34,312 nt of DNA from Sporichthya brevicatena (GCF_039525035.1 NZ_BAAAHE010000050.1:36407-70718), one strand, 5' to 3'; shown: positions 19,812 to 27,189, counted from the stretch's first letter. The notes: generated from the sequence alone by a model not told the origin. A program made the numbers and translations.

Positions 19812-20516
19812 CTACTTGCTCGCGCGTCGCTCCGCGTTCTTCCCGGACGCGCGGACCGGCTTGGTGCCGTCGGCGGCGACCGTTTTCAGGGCGGGCTTGG
19901 CCTCGAGGTGGCCCAGACCGTTCCAGGCGAGGTTGACCAGGTGGGCGGCGACCTCGGCCCGCTTCGGCTTGCGGACGTCGAGCCACCACTGCCCCGTCAG
20001 CGCGACCATGCCGACGAGCATCTGCGCGTACATCGGGGCGAGCTTCGGGTCGAAGCCGCGCGCCTTGAACTGCGCGACCATGATGTGCTCGACCTGGCTC
20101 GCGACGTCGGAGATCAGGCTCGCGAAGCCACCGGTGGACTGCGTGACCGGCGAGTCCCGCACGAGGATGCGGAAACCGTCGGTGTTGGTCTCGATGTACT
20201 CCAGCAGTGCGAGCGCGGCCTGCTCGGCGAGCTGACGCGGGTTGCGGCTGGTCAGCGCGTTCGTCATGCGCTCCAGCAGCAGCTCGATCTCGCGGTCGAC
20301 GACGACCGCGTAGAGGCCTTCCTTGCCACCGAAGTGCTCGTACACGACCGGCTTGGAGACGCCGGCCTTCGCCGCGATCTCCTCGACCGAGGTGCCTTCG
20401 AAACCCTTCTCGGCGAACAGGCGACGGCCGACGTCGACGAGTTGGAGGCGACGCTCCTTGCCCGACATCCGGGCTCGCGTCGCCGCCCGCCCGTTCGAGT
20501 CGGAAGCCTCGGCCAT
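19812..20516 (-). CDS. TetR family transcriptional regulator
   Basis: A 234-residue DNA-binding regulator. The N-terminal helix-turn-helix is clear (about residues 42-61, GTSVEEIAAKAGVSKPVVYE, followed by HFGGKEGLYAVVV). The C-terminal ligand-binding and dimerisation domain is helical (ALALLEYIETNTDGFRILV, YAQMLVGMVALTGQWW). A basic tail ends the protein. It is the counterpart of the TetR gene beside glmU in mycobacteria. The acyl-CoA desaturase gene lies 43 bases upstream on the same strand. A strong palindromic operator precedes that gene, so autoregulation together with desaturase control is likely but inferred. The ligand is unknown; an acyl-CoA would fit the context. Confidence 0.9.
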   Translation of the reverse strand: MAEASDSNGRAATRARMSGKERRLQLVDVGRRLFAEKGFEGTSVEEIAAKAGVSKPVVYEHFGGKEGLYAVVVDREIELLLERMTNALTSRNPRQLAEQAALALLEYIETNTDGFRILVRDSPVTQSTGGFASLISDVASQVEHIMVAQFKARGFDPKLAPMYAQMLVGMVALTGQWWLDVRKPKRAEVAAHLVNLAWNGLGHLEAKPALKTVAADGTKPVRASGKNAERRASK

Positions 20517-20559
20517 GGGGACCAGTCTGCCTAATCCAGGCCGATGATCAGCGCGCGAC

Positions 20560-21501
20560 TCAGGTGGCGCGTCGGGCGTCGAGGCGCTTGGCGTCGGGCC
20601 AGCGGACGTTCGAGGCCCAGCCGAGCTTCTCGAACATCCAGATCAGCCGGGCGCTGGTGTCGATCTGACCGCGGAGCACGCCGTGGCGCGCGGAGGTCGG
20701 GTCGGCGTGGTGCAGGTTGTGCCACGACTCGCCGAAGCTGAGGATCGCGAGCCACCACACGTTGCCGGAGCGGTCGCGGCTCTTGAACGGCCGGTTGCCC
20801 ACGACGTGGCAGATCGAGTTGACCGACCAGGTGACGTGGTGCAGCAGCGCGATACGGACCAGCGTCGCCCAGAAGAACGCCGACAGCGCGCCCTGCCAGG
20901 ACATCGACCACAGGCCGCCGAGGAGCGGCGGGAGCAGGGTCGAGACCGCGACCCACGTCGGGAAGTGGCGGGAGATCTTGACCACGTCCGGGTCCGCGAG
21001 CAGGTCCGGCGCGTACTTCTTGGCCGGCGTCTGCTCCTCGTCGAAGAGCCAGCCCACGTGCGCGTGGTACAGCCCGCGCGTCAGGCCGCGGACACTCTCG
21101 CCGTAGGCCCACGGCGAGTGCGGGTCGCCCTCGGTGTCGGAGAACTGGTGGTGCTTGCGGTGGTCCGCGACCCAGCGGATCAGCGGCCCCTCCACGGCGA
21201 GGCTGCCCATGATGCCGAGCGCGATGCGCAGCGGCCGCTTGGCGCGGAACGACCCGTGCGTGAAGTAGCGGTGGAACCCGACGGTGATGCCGAACCCCGT
21301 GATCACGTAGAAGACGCCGGCGATGACGACGTCGCGCCAGTGCAGGCCCCATCCCCACATGACGGGGACGATCGCCGCGACCGCGATCAGCGGAACGACG
21401 ATGAACACTCCGAGAACGGTCTGTTCGAGCCAGCTCTTCCGTTCCGATCCCATCGTTCCCTTGACCTCGGGGGTCGGCGGAAGCAGCTGGGTTGTTGCCA
21501 T
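20560..21501 (-). CDS. Acyl-CoA (stearoyl-CoA type) delta-9 desaturase
   Basis: A membrane di-iron enzyme that introduces a double bond into saturated acyl-CoA, tuning membrane fluidity. The 313 residues contain the three His boxes of the family: HRYFTH (77-82), HRKHH (114-118) and HNLHH (261-265), plus the extra His in NSICHVVG. Hydrophobic pairs at about 30-70 and 90-108, and again around 192-222, give the usual four membrane helices. The sequence GDPHSPWAYGES after the second box and GESWHNLHHADP are typical of bacterial stearoyl-CoA desaturases. The ATG is 38 bases from a palindromic operator upstream. The TetR gene follows on the same strand. Electrons would come from a ferredoxin or reductase partner not encoded here. 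Confidence 0.93.
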   Translation of the reverse strand: MATTQLLPPTPEVKGTMGSERKSWLEQTVLGVFIVVPLIAVAAIVPVMWGWGLHWRDVVIAGVFYVITGFGITVGFHRYFTHGSFRAKRPLRIALGIMGSLAVEGPLIRWVADHRKHHQFSDTEGDPHSPWAYGESVRGLTRGLYHAHVGWLFDEEQTPAKKYAPDLLADPDVVKISRHFPTWVAVSTLLPPLLGGLWSMSWQGALSAFFWATLVRIALLHHVTWSVNSICHVVGNRPFKSRDRSGNVWWLAILSFGESWHNLHHADPTSARHGVLRGQIDTSARLIWMFEKLGWASNVRWPDAKRLDARRAT

Positions 21502-21538
21502 GCAGAAGCTCGTTTCGTCGGGGACTGCTCGGTCGAAG

Positions 21539-21562
21539 GTGACCTACGTGTCCGTAGGTTAC
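21539..21562. promoter_or_regulatory. Palindromic operator upstream of the desaturase gene
   Basis: ACCTACG and CGTAGGT are perfect 7-base arms around TGTC (21542-21559). The symmetry extends after one mismatch to GT at 21539-21540 and AC at 21561-21562. It lies 38-61 bases upstream of the desaturase ATG. The size and form suit a TetR dimer, and a TetR gene follows the desaturase, so it is the best candidate ligand. Confidence 0.75.
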
Positions 21563-21677
21563 GGTTCGGGTGCTACCCGCCGCACCCCCTTGTGATGCGT
21601 CCCATCCGAACGGGGGAGAAACCTTGCCCGGACGGGCCAGGTGGGCCGGTACGCGCACCGGAGCGCGATCGCGCTGG

Positions 21678-22469
21678 TCAGGCCGGGATTCGCGCCACGA
21701 CGAAGATTCGCCGGAACGGGAACGTGACGGTCCCGGCGTCGTTGGGCGGGTAGGCCGCGCGCAGGGCCGCGCCGTACTCGGCCAGGAAGGCCGCACGCGC
21801 CTCGCTGTCCTCCCCCAGCACCGCGAGCACCGGGCGCAACGCCGTCCCCGTCGTCCAGCGCAGCACCGGGTCGGGGCCGTCGAGGCGGTGCAGGTAGGTC
21901 GTCTCCCAGACGTCGGGACGCGCACCGGCAGCGGCCAGGACGTCGGCGTAGCGGGCGGGGCTCTCGACGGCCTCGCGGCGCTCGGGGATGCCGGCGAGGC
22001 GATCCCGCCAGGCGGGGCTGCGGGTGACCTCGCGGAGCAGCACGTGGCTCGGGGACTCGAAGTTGCCGGGGACCTGGAAGGCCAGGACGCCGCCGGGGGC
22101 GACGGTGCGCAGCCAGCCCGGGAGCCGGTCCAGGTGGCCCGGGAGCCACTGGAGCATCGCGTTGGAGAACCAGACGTCGACGGGCTCGCCCGGGGCCCAG
22201 GAGTACGCGTCGGCGACCTCGTAGCGGCACGCGGCGGCCCCCGGTTCGGCGGGCTCGGCCTGCGCGGCGGCGATCATCTCGGGCGAGGAGTCGGTGCCGA
22301 GGACGTCCGCGTCCGGCCAGCGCCGGGCCAGCAGCCGCGTCGAGGTGCCCGTGCCGCACCCGAGGTCGACGACGCGGGCGGGCTTCTCGACGTCGATCGC
22401 GGCGAGCAGGTCACGCGCGGGCCGGGTTCGCTCGTCGGCGTAGGCCAGATAGGTCTGCGGGTCCCACAT
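21678..22469 (-). CDS. tam: Trans-aconitate 2-methyltransferase-like SAM methyltransferase
   Basis: Probably methylates trans-aconitate, a by-product that inhibits aconitase, using S-adenosylmethionine. The 263-residue protein starts MWDPQTYLAYADERTRPARD, as Tam proteins do. SAM motif I is RVVDLGCGTGTST; other class I motifs are VLGTDSSPEMI and ADAYSW. Family-typical segments are VWFSNAMLQWLPGH, GGVLAFQVPGNFESPSH and VWETTYLHRLDGPDPVLRWT. The ATG has GGAGGA 4 bases upstream. It is divergent from a MarR gene across a 75-base gap with an operator, so MarR control is likely. Substrate assignment is by family resemblance. Confidence 0.9.
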   Translation of the reverse strand: MWDPQTYLAYADERTRPARDLLAAIDVEKPARVVDLGCGTGTSTRLLARRWPDADVLGTDSSPEMIAAAQAEPAEPGAAACRYEVADAYSWAPGEPVDVWFSNAMLQWLPGHLDRLPGWLRTVAPGGVLAFQVPGNFESPSHVLLREVTRSPAWRDRLAGIPERREAVESPARYADVLAAAGARPDVWETTYLHRLDGPDPVLRWTTGTALRPVLAVLGEDSEARAAFLAEYGAALRAAYPPNDAGTVTFPFRRIFVVARIPA

Positions 22470-22505
22470 GGTGTCCTCCCGGCGATCCACCATGATCCGC
22501 AACTG

Positions 22506-22537
22506 TCTTGATGTCAAGAAAATATCGTGGCTATATT
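22506..22537 (+). promoter_or_regulatory. MarR operator overlapping the marR-type promoter
   Basis: TCTTGA-TG-TCAAGA (22506-22519) is a perfect 6-base-arm dyad of the type bound by MarR regulators. The plus-strand -35 TTGATG (22508-22513) lies inside it and the -10 TATATT (22532-22537) is 18 bases on. On the minus strand, TTGACA (reading 22516-22511) is a consensus -35 inside the same dyad, pointing to tam. Transcription of the MarR gene would begin at or next to its ATG at 22545, giving a leaderless mRNA. Confidence 0.75.
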
Positions 22538-22544
22538 CGGGTTC

Positions 22545-23039
22545 ATGCAGGACGAGGTGGACCGGCTCGTCGCCGCGTGGCGACGTGAACGACCGGACCT
22601 GGACACCCGGCCGTTGGAGGTGCTGAGCCGGGTGACCCGGCTCGCCCGACACCTGGACCGGGCCCGCCGCAGCGCGTTCGCCGAGCACAACCTCGAGGCG
22701 TGGGAGTTCGACGTCCTCTCCGCCCTCCGCCGATCGGGTGAGCCGTACCAGCTCTCTCCCGGCGCGCTGCTGAACCAGACGCTCGTGACGTCGGGAACCA
22801 TGACCAACCGGATCGACCGCCTCGCCGCGAAGGAACTCGTCCGCCGCGAGCCCGACCCCGCCGACCGCCGGGGCGTCCTGGTCGTCCTCACCCCCAAGGG
22901 CCGCGCCGTCGTCGACGACACCCTCACCGACCTCCTCGCCCACGAGCAGAAGCTCCTCGCCGGCCTCACCGACCGCCAGCGCGACCTCCTCGCCGACCTC
23001 CTCCGCGACCTCGTCGCCCCCTTCGACAACCCCGAGTGA
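22545..23039 (+). CDS. MarR family transcriptional regulator
   Basis: A 164-residue winged-helix regulator. It begins MQDEVDRLVAAWRRERPDL. The winged helix includes FDVLSALRRSGEPYQLSP, LLNQTLVTSGTMTNRIDRLAAKELV as recognition region, and the wing DPADRRGVLVVLTPKGR, all typical of MarR. Flanking helices form the dimer interface. I chose the ATG at 22545 because the -10 box ends 7 bases before it, which indicates a leaderless transcript; a GTG at 22527 lies upstream of the -10 box and is unlikely. The shared operator suggests it represses itself and the divergent methyltransferase. The downstream end faces a palindrome array. Confidence 0.9.
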   Translation: MQDEVDRLVAAWRRERPDLDTRPLEVLSRVTRLARHLDRARRSAFAEHNLEAWEFDVLSALRRSGEPYQLSPGALLNQTLVTSGTMTNRIDRLAAKELVRREPDPADRRGVLVVLTPKGRAVVDDTLTDLLAHEQKLLAGLTDRQRDLLADLLRDLVAPFDNPE

Positions 23040-23054
23040 CCCGCCGCCTCCCCG

Positions 23055-23188
23055 CTGCGGGATGACGTCCCGCAGGGTGGCCGTGTCAGCCCTCGCTCAG
23101 GCCGACACCCCCGTGCCGCGGGATGACGTCCCGCAGGTGTGGGGTGTCAGCCCACCTGCGGGCCGACAAGTGCGCGCTCGGGCTGACA
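23055..23188. repeat. Composite palindrome array A (left of the AbiEi-type gene)
   Basis: Two palindrome types alternate. Type P1 is CTGCGGGA-TGACG-TCCCGCAG (23055-23075) and a near copy centred at 23126. Type P2 is TGTCAGCC paired with GGC(C/T)GACA (23084-23107; 23145-23168), plus a lone GGGCTGACA at 23180-23188. P1 recurs every 61 bases. The array fills the space between two convergent genes and could end transcription from both sides. P1 here has the central TGACG, opposite in orientation to array B. Confidence 0.9.
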
Positions 23189-23198
23189 CGCGCCGGAC

Positions 23199-24224
23199 TC
23201 AGCTGGCGTGCCGGAGGCGAGCCCGCGCGGCCGCGGCCTCGACCTTGGCGAGGAACCGGGCCTCGGCGTGGTGCAGCTCCTCGTGCGTCGGGCGAACTAC
23301 CTCCCAGCCGACGTCCCGGATGTCGTCCTCGCGGATCTTCTCGTCCCACAGCACCGCCGACAGTTCGCCGTGAGGCCGCTCGTACTTGACGCGCCCGTCC
23401 GGCTCGATGTCGACCCAGAGCTCGATGAGCGCGATGTCCAGACGACGCTCCCGACCGGCACGGTCCACGATCCGGTGCTGCGTCCGGTAGCCGCGATAGC
23501 CGGCGTCGTGGAGGATCAGACGGGCGACGCTCTCGTTGGCGGACTCGGCTCCCGCGTCGGCGATCTGCGCGAGTTCCAACGCCTGCTTCCCACCGCGCCA
23601 GCCGGCACAGAACTCCGCGACCTCGATCAGGTCAGGCTGGGGACAGCCGAGCCGGAGCGCCTGGTCCGCGACGATCAGCCCGTTCTTGCGGTTGCTCTCC
23701 CGCATCAGGTCGACCGCGGTGCGGGCGAGGGTAGTGACCGGCACGCCCTGATGGTGCGTCAGGTGCGACGCCGGTAGTTGCGCCGGCATGACGCTCACGT
23801 GCGCGCGGTAGGTCCGCTTGCAGCGGTCGGCGGAGACGAGCTCGACCTCGGACGGACCCGGCGGCGTCTCGCCCCCGAGCGAGGCCTGGCGGTACGCCTC
23901 TTGGTCCGGTTCACCGACGAGAGCCCACGGCAGGTGGAAGCCCCAGAGACACGCCGCGCTGCGATGCCCCGCGACGAGGCGCTCTGTCACCTCCGGCAGC
24001 CAACCTCGATTCAGCAGCGCGGCCGCGACCTCGAGGCGGTGTTGCGTAACCGGGCCGTCGTTCCACAACACGGCCGTCGTGAAGACGTTGCGCCGGACCC
24101 GGACGACCATGCCGTGCCGGACCGCCGCGGCGAGGTCGTCGCGATCGATCCCGGCGGCCGCGGCCTGCTGGGTCGAGAAGACACCGGCCTGAGCTTGCAT
24201 GACCGCGAGCAGTTGAGGGTTCAT
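23199..24224 (-). CDS. AbiEi-type winged-helix protein with DUF559/PD-(D/E)XK-like C-terminus
   Basis: A 341-residue protein. Residues 1-50 (LLAVMQAQAGVFSTQQAAAA, then GIDRDDLAAAVRHGMVVRVRR) match the winged-helix domain of AbiEi-type antitoxins. The C-terminal 110 residues resemble DUF559 nuclease-like domains of the PD-(D/E)XK/Vsr fold: ESVARLIL (Glu231), RRLDIALIE (Asp263), VDIEPDGRVKYE (Glu274, Asp276, Lys280), then EKIREDDIRDVGWEVVR. Such fused proteins are common and poorly understood in actinobacteria. No AbiEii toxin gene is adjacent. I prefer the ATG at 24224 (AGGA 9 bases upstream) to 24278, since the domain starts there. It is a lone gene flanked by inverted-orientation palindrome arrays, and has more A/T-ending codons than its neighbours by eye, hinting at acquisition. 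Confidence 0.8.
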   Translation of the reverse strand: MNPQLLAVMQAQAGVFSTQQAAAAGIDRDDLAAAVRHGMVVRVRRNVFTTAVLWNDGPVTQHRLEVAAALLNRGWLPEVTERLVAGHRSAACLWGFHLPWALVGEPDQEAYRQASLGGETPPGPSEVELVSADRCKRTYRAHVSVMPAQLPASHLTHHQGVPVTTLARTAVDLMRESNRKNGLIVADQALRLGCPQPDLIEVAEFCAGWRGGKQALELAQIADAGAESANESVARLILHDAGYRGYRTQHRIVDRAGRERRLDIALIELWVDIEPDGRVKYERPHGELSAVLWDEKIREDDIRDVGWEVVRPTHEELHHAEARFLAKVEAAAARARLRHAS

Positions 24225-24306
24225 GAGCGCACATCCTGCGCCCTTCGCAAGCCCGTTCTGGGTTGTCCACAGGGTCATTTTCCGCGGACCTTCCGGGTGC
24301 CGCGAG

Positions 24307-24454
24307 TGTCAGCCCGCAGCGTCAAGTCTCAGCCCGCCCAGGGGCCGACAGGGGCCCCCTGCGGGACGTCATCCCGCAGCAGGGGGTGTCAGCCCGCACA
24401 GGGGCTGACAAGGGCGCCCTGCGGGACGTCATCCCGCAGCAGGGGGTGTCAGCC
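24307..24454. repeat. Composite palindrome array B (right of the AbiEi-type gene)
   Basis: P1 occurs as CTGCGGGA-CGTCA-TCCCGCAG at 24359-24379 and 24419-24439, exactly 60 bases apart; 38 bases around it (24357-24394 and 24417-24454) are identical. P2 arms TGTCAGCCC lie at 24307, 24387 and 24447, with GGGCTGACA at 24402-24410 and a variant GGCCGACA before it. The last P2 arm contains the ABC-F stop codon. The P1 centre CGTCA is inverted relative to array A. It lies upstream of the AbiEi-type gene and downstream of ABC-F. Confidence 0.92.
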
Positions 24455-26239
24455 GTCGGCGAGTTCGGCGGCGAGGAGCCACTGCTCCTCGAGGGAGGCC
24501 TTCTCGGCGGCGAGCTCGCGGAGGGTGCCGTCGAGCTCGGCGACCTTGGCGTAGTCGCTGGCGTGGGTGGCGAGCTGGTCGTGGAGGTCGGCCTCGGCGG
24601 CGGCGATCTTCTCCAGCCGGCGCTCGATGCGGGTCAGCTCCTTGCGGGCGGCGCGGGCCTCGGCCCCGGACGCGGCACTCTTCGACGGGGCGGCCGCGGC
24701 GGTGCTCGGCGTCGCGGCCGCGGGGGCGGAGGCAGCGGCGCGGAGGGCGAGGTACTCGTCGACGCCGCCGGGGAGCATGCGGAGCCGGGCGTCGCCGAGC
24801 AGGGCCTGGACGGTGTCGGTGGTCCGCTCGAGGAAGTACCGGTCGTGGCTGACGACGAGCAGCGTCCCGGGCCAGCCGTCCAGGAGGTCCTCGAGCTGGG
24901 TGAGGGTCTCGATGTCGAGGTCGTTGGTCGGCTCGTCCAGGAACAGGACGTTCGGCTCGGTCATCAGCAGCCGCAGCAGCTGCAGCCGCCGGCGCTCACC
25001 GCCGGAGAGGTCGCCGACCGGCGCCCACTGCCGGTTCCCGGTGAACCCGAACCGCTCGAGCATCGAGGACGCGGTGTGCTCCTTCTTACCGAGCGTGATG
25101 AACTTCGCGATCCGCTCGACGGACTCCAGGACGCGCTCGGTCGGATCGAGCTCGCCCACCTCCTGCGAGAGATGGGCCGCCTTCACCGTCACGCCGACCT
25201 TCAGCGACCCCGACGCCGGCGACAGCTGCCCGAGCAGCAGGCGCACCAGCGAGGTCTTGCCGCTGCCGTTGACGCCGACGAGGCCGACCCGGTCGCCCGG
25301 GCCGAGGTTCCACGTCTGACGGTCCAACAGAACTTTGTCGCCGACCTTCAGCGTGACGTCGTGCAGCTCGTACGCGGTGCGGCCGAGGCGCGCGCTCGCG
25401 AACCGGACGAGCTCCTGCGAGTCCCGCGCGGGCGGCTCACGCTCGATCAGTGCGTTGGCCGCGTCGATGCGGAACTTCGGCTTGGACGTCCGGGCGGGCG
25501 GGCCACGCCGCAGCCACGCCAGCTCCTTGCGCGCGAGGTTGGCCGCGCGCTCCTCCGTCGCCTGCGCGACGCGCTGCCGCTCCGCCTTCGCGAGGACGTA
25601 CGCGGCGTACCCGCCCTCGTAGGCGTGGACCGCGCCGTCGGAGACCTCCCATGTCCGCGTGCAGACCGCGTCGAGGAACCACCGGTCGTGCGTGACGACG
25701 AGCAGCGCCTGCGGCGAGGACGCGAGGTGCTCCGCGAGCCACGCGATGCCCTCGACGTCGAGGTGGTTGGTCGGCTCGTCGAGGACGAGCAGGTCCGGCG
25801 CCGCGATCAGTTCGCGGGCGAGCGCGATCCGGCGCCGCTCGCCACCCGAGCACGGCCCGACGACCGTGTCGAGCCCGGCCGGGAACGCCGGCAGTGACAG
25901 CCCGCCGAACAGGCCCGAGAAGACCGCGCGCACCCGAGCGTCCCCGGCCCACTCGTGCTCGGGCCGATCGCCGACCACGACCTGACGGATCGTCATCTCC
26001 GGGTCGAGCCGGTCCGCCTGCGACAGCACCGCGACGCGCAGCCCACCGGAGTGGGTGACGCGTCCGGTGTCCGGCTCCTCGACCTTCGACAGCACGCGCA
26101 GCAGCGTCGACTTGCCCGCGCCGTTGCGGCCGACGACGCCGATCCGCTCCCCCGCCGCGAGGCCGAGGGAGACGTTGTCGAGCAGCCGCGTCGGGCCGTA
26201 GGCCTTCGAGACGGCTTCGAGGTTGACGAGATTGCTCAT
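24449..26239 (-). CDS. ABC-F family ATP-binding protein (Uup/EttA-like)
   Basis: A 596-residue soluble protein with two ABC ATPase domains and no membrane part, as in translation-associated ABC-F factors. Domain 1 has Walker A GRNGAGKST (37-45), signature SGGERRRIALA and Walker B LLVLDEPTNHLD. Domain 2 has GVNGSGKTS, LSGGERRRLQLL and VLFLDEPTNDLD. The inter-domain linker carries the basic, ribosome-facing helices (EERAANLARKELAWLRRGPPAR). A C-terminal coiled coil (ARKELTRIERRLEKIAAAEA) is Uup-like, after an Ala-rich tether. The ATG is 16 bases from the ispE stop, so it ends the rsmA-ispE-abcF group. Its Gly-stop codons are part of a palindrome arm (GGCTGACA). Whether it aids elongation, ribosome assembly or drug resistance cannot be told. 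Confidence 0.93.
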   Translation of the reverse strand: MSNLVNLEAVSKAYGPTRLLDNVSLGLAAGERIGVVGRNGAGKSTLLRVLSKVEEPDTGRVTHSGGLRVAVLSQADRLDPEMTIRQVVVGDRPEHEWAGDARVRAVFSGLFGGLSLPAFPAGLDTVVGPCSGGERRRIALARELIAAPDLLVLDEPTNHLDVEGIAWLAEHLASSPQALLVVTHDRWFLDAVCTRTWEVSDGAVHAYEGGYAAYVLAKAERQRVAQATEERAANLARKELAWLRRGPPARTSKPKFRIDAANALIEREPPARDSQELVRFASARLGRTAYELHDVTLKVGDKVLLDRQTWNLGPGDRVGLVGVNGSGKTSLVRLLLGQLSPASGSLKVGVTVKAAHLSQEVGELDPTERVLESVERIAKFITLGKKEHTASSMLERFGFTGNRQWAPVGDLSGGERRRLQLLRLLMTEPNVLFLDEPTNDLDIETLTQLEDLLDGWPGTLLVVSHDRYFLERTTDTVQALLGDARLRMLPGGVDEYLALRAAASAPAAATPSTAAAAPSKSAASGAEARAARKELTRIERRLEKIAAAEADLHDQLATHASDYAKVAELDGTLRELAAEKASLEEQWLLAAELADG

Positions 26240-26255
26240 GGGCGGACGCGCTCGA

Positions 26256-27164
26256 TCACGTACGGAGCACCTTGGCGCCGGGGACCGGTCCACCGGCCCG
26301 CTTCGCGTCGCGGCACAGACCCATTGCGGTCAGGCCGACGGCGACGTCGATCGCGGCCTCGGGCGAGCGGACGAGGAACGCGACCGTCGGGCCGCTGCCC
26401 GAGACGATCGCCCCGAGCGCACCGAGCTCGGCCGCCGCGCCCAAGGTCTGGGCCAGGGCGGGCCGCAGCCCGACCGCGGCCTCCTGCAGGTCGTTGGACA
26501 ACGCGGCCCCGAGCGCCTTCGCGTCCCCGGACCGCAGCGCCGCCATCAGGGCGTCGTCGACGGCCGGGTCCGGGACCTCGGCCCCCGCCGCCTCGCGCAG
26601 CCGGTCGCACTCGCGGTACACCGTCGGCGTCGACAGGCCCTCGGCCGCGACCGCGAGCACCCAGTGGAACTCCCCGCGCGCGAGGACCGGCGAGAGCAGC
26701 GTCCCGCGTCCCGTGCCGATCGCCGTGCCCCCGAGCAGCGCGAACGGGACGTCCGAGCCGAGTGTGGCCGCGATCTCGGCGAGCTCGTCCCGGGAGAGCG
26801 CGGTGCCCCACAACGCGTCGCAGGCGACGAGGGTCGCCGCCGCGTCGGCGCTGCCGCCGGCGAGCCCGGCCGCGACGGGGATGCGCTTCACCAGGCGCAG
26901 GCGCACGCCCTCGGCCATGCCGGTCGCCTCGGCGAGCGCGTTGGCGGCCCGCACGGCGAGGTTGCCCCCGTCGAGGGGGACCTCGGGGTCGGGCTCGGCG
27001 AGCGTGACGGAGATGTCGTCCGCGGGCTCGGCGATGACGTCGTCGTAGAGCCCGACGGCGTGGAAGACCGTCGCGAGGTCGTGGTAGCCGTCGGGACGCA
27101 GCGGGCCGACCGCGAGCTGGAGGTTGACCTTCGCCGGGGCGCGCACGGTCACGCTCTGCCGCAC
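26256..27164 (-). CDS. ispE: 4-diphosphocytidyl-2-C-methyl-D-erythritol kinase
   Basis: A GHMP kinase that phosphorylates CDP-methylerythritol in the non-mevalonate isoprenoid pathway, which supplies polyprenyl carriers for the cell wall. The 302 residues show the substrate motif APAKVNLQL (catalytic Lys12), RPDGYHDLATVFHAV, the GHMP loop PVAAGLAGGSADAAA (96-110), LGSDVPFALLGGTAIGTGRG and the C-terminal GAIVSGSGPTVAFLV. The GTG start has a strong GGGGAGG 6 bases upstream, which can be sequestered in a hairpin. It lies 64 bases after rsmA, and rsmA-ispE-abcF share a strand, as in other actinobacteria. Confidence 0.96.
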   Translation of the reverse strand: MRQSVTVRAPAKVNLQLAVGPLRPDGYHDLATVFHAVGLYDDVIAEPADDISVTLAEPDPEVPLDGGNLAVRAANALAEATGMAEGVRLRLVKRIPVAAGLAGGSADAAATLVACDALWGTALSRDELAEIAATLGSDVPFALLGGTAIGTGRGTLLSPVLARGEFHWVLAVAAEGLSTPTVYRECDRLREAAGAEVPDPAVDDALMAALRSGDAKALGAALSNDLQEAAVGLRPALAQTLGAAAELGALGAIVSGSGPTVAFLVRSPEAAIDVAVGLTAMGLCRDAKRAGGPVPGAKVLRT

Positions 27165-27170
27165 GCTGGT

Positions 27171-27189
27171 CCTCCCCTCGTTCGGGAGG
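27171..27189 (-). promoter_or_regulatory. Hairpin sequestering the ispE ribosome binding site
   Basis: On the minus strand CCTCCC, a 7-base loop, then GGGAGG form a 6-bp stem. The right arm is the ispE Shine-Dalgarno sequence itself, 6 bases before the GTG. Ribosome access would then depend on melting, for example by ribosomes ending rsmA translation 40 bases upstream. Confidence 0.55.

Noticed and set aside
22506..22519. The TCTTGA/TCAAGA dyad as a terminator hairpin for tam or the MarR gene
   Set aside because: It lies between divergent starts, has a 2-base centre too tight for a hairpin loop, and overlaps -35 elements, so an operator is the better reading.
23055..24454. Possible CRISPR array from regularly spaced repeats
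   Set aside because: The 60-base period is made of two palindromes in which nearly the whole unit is conserved; there are no variable spacers of constant size and no cas genes nearby.
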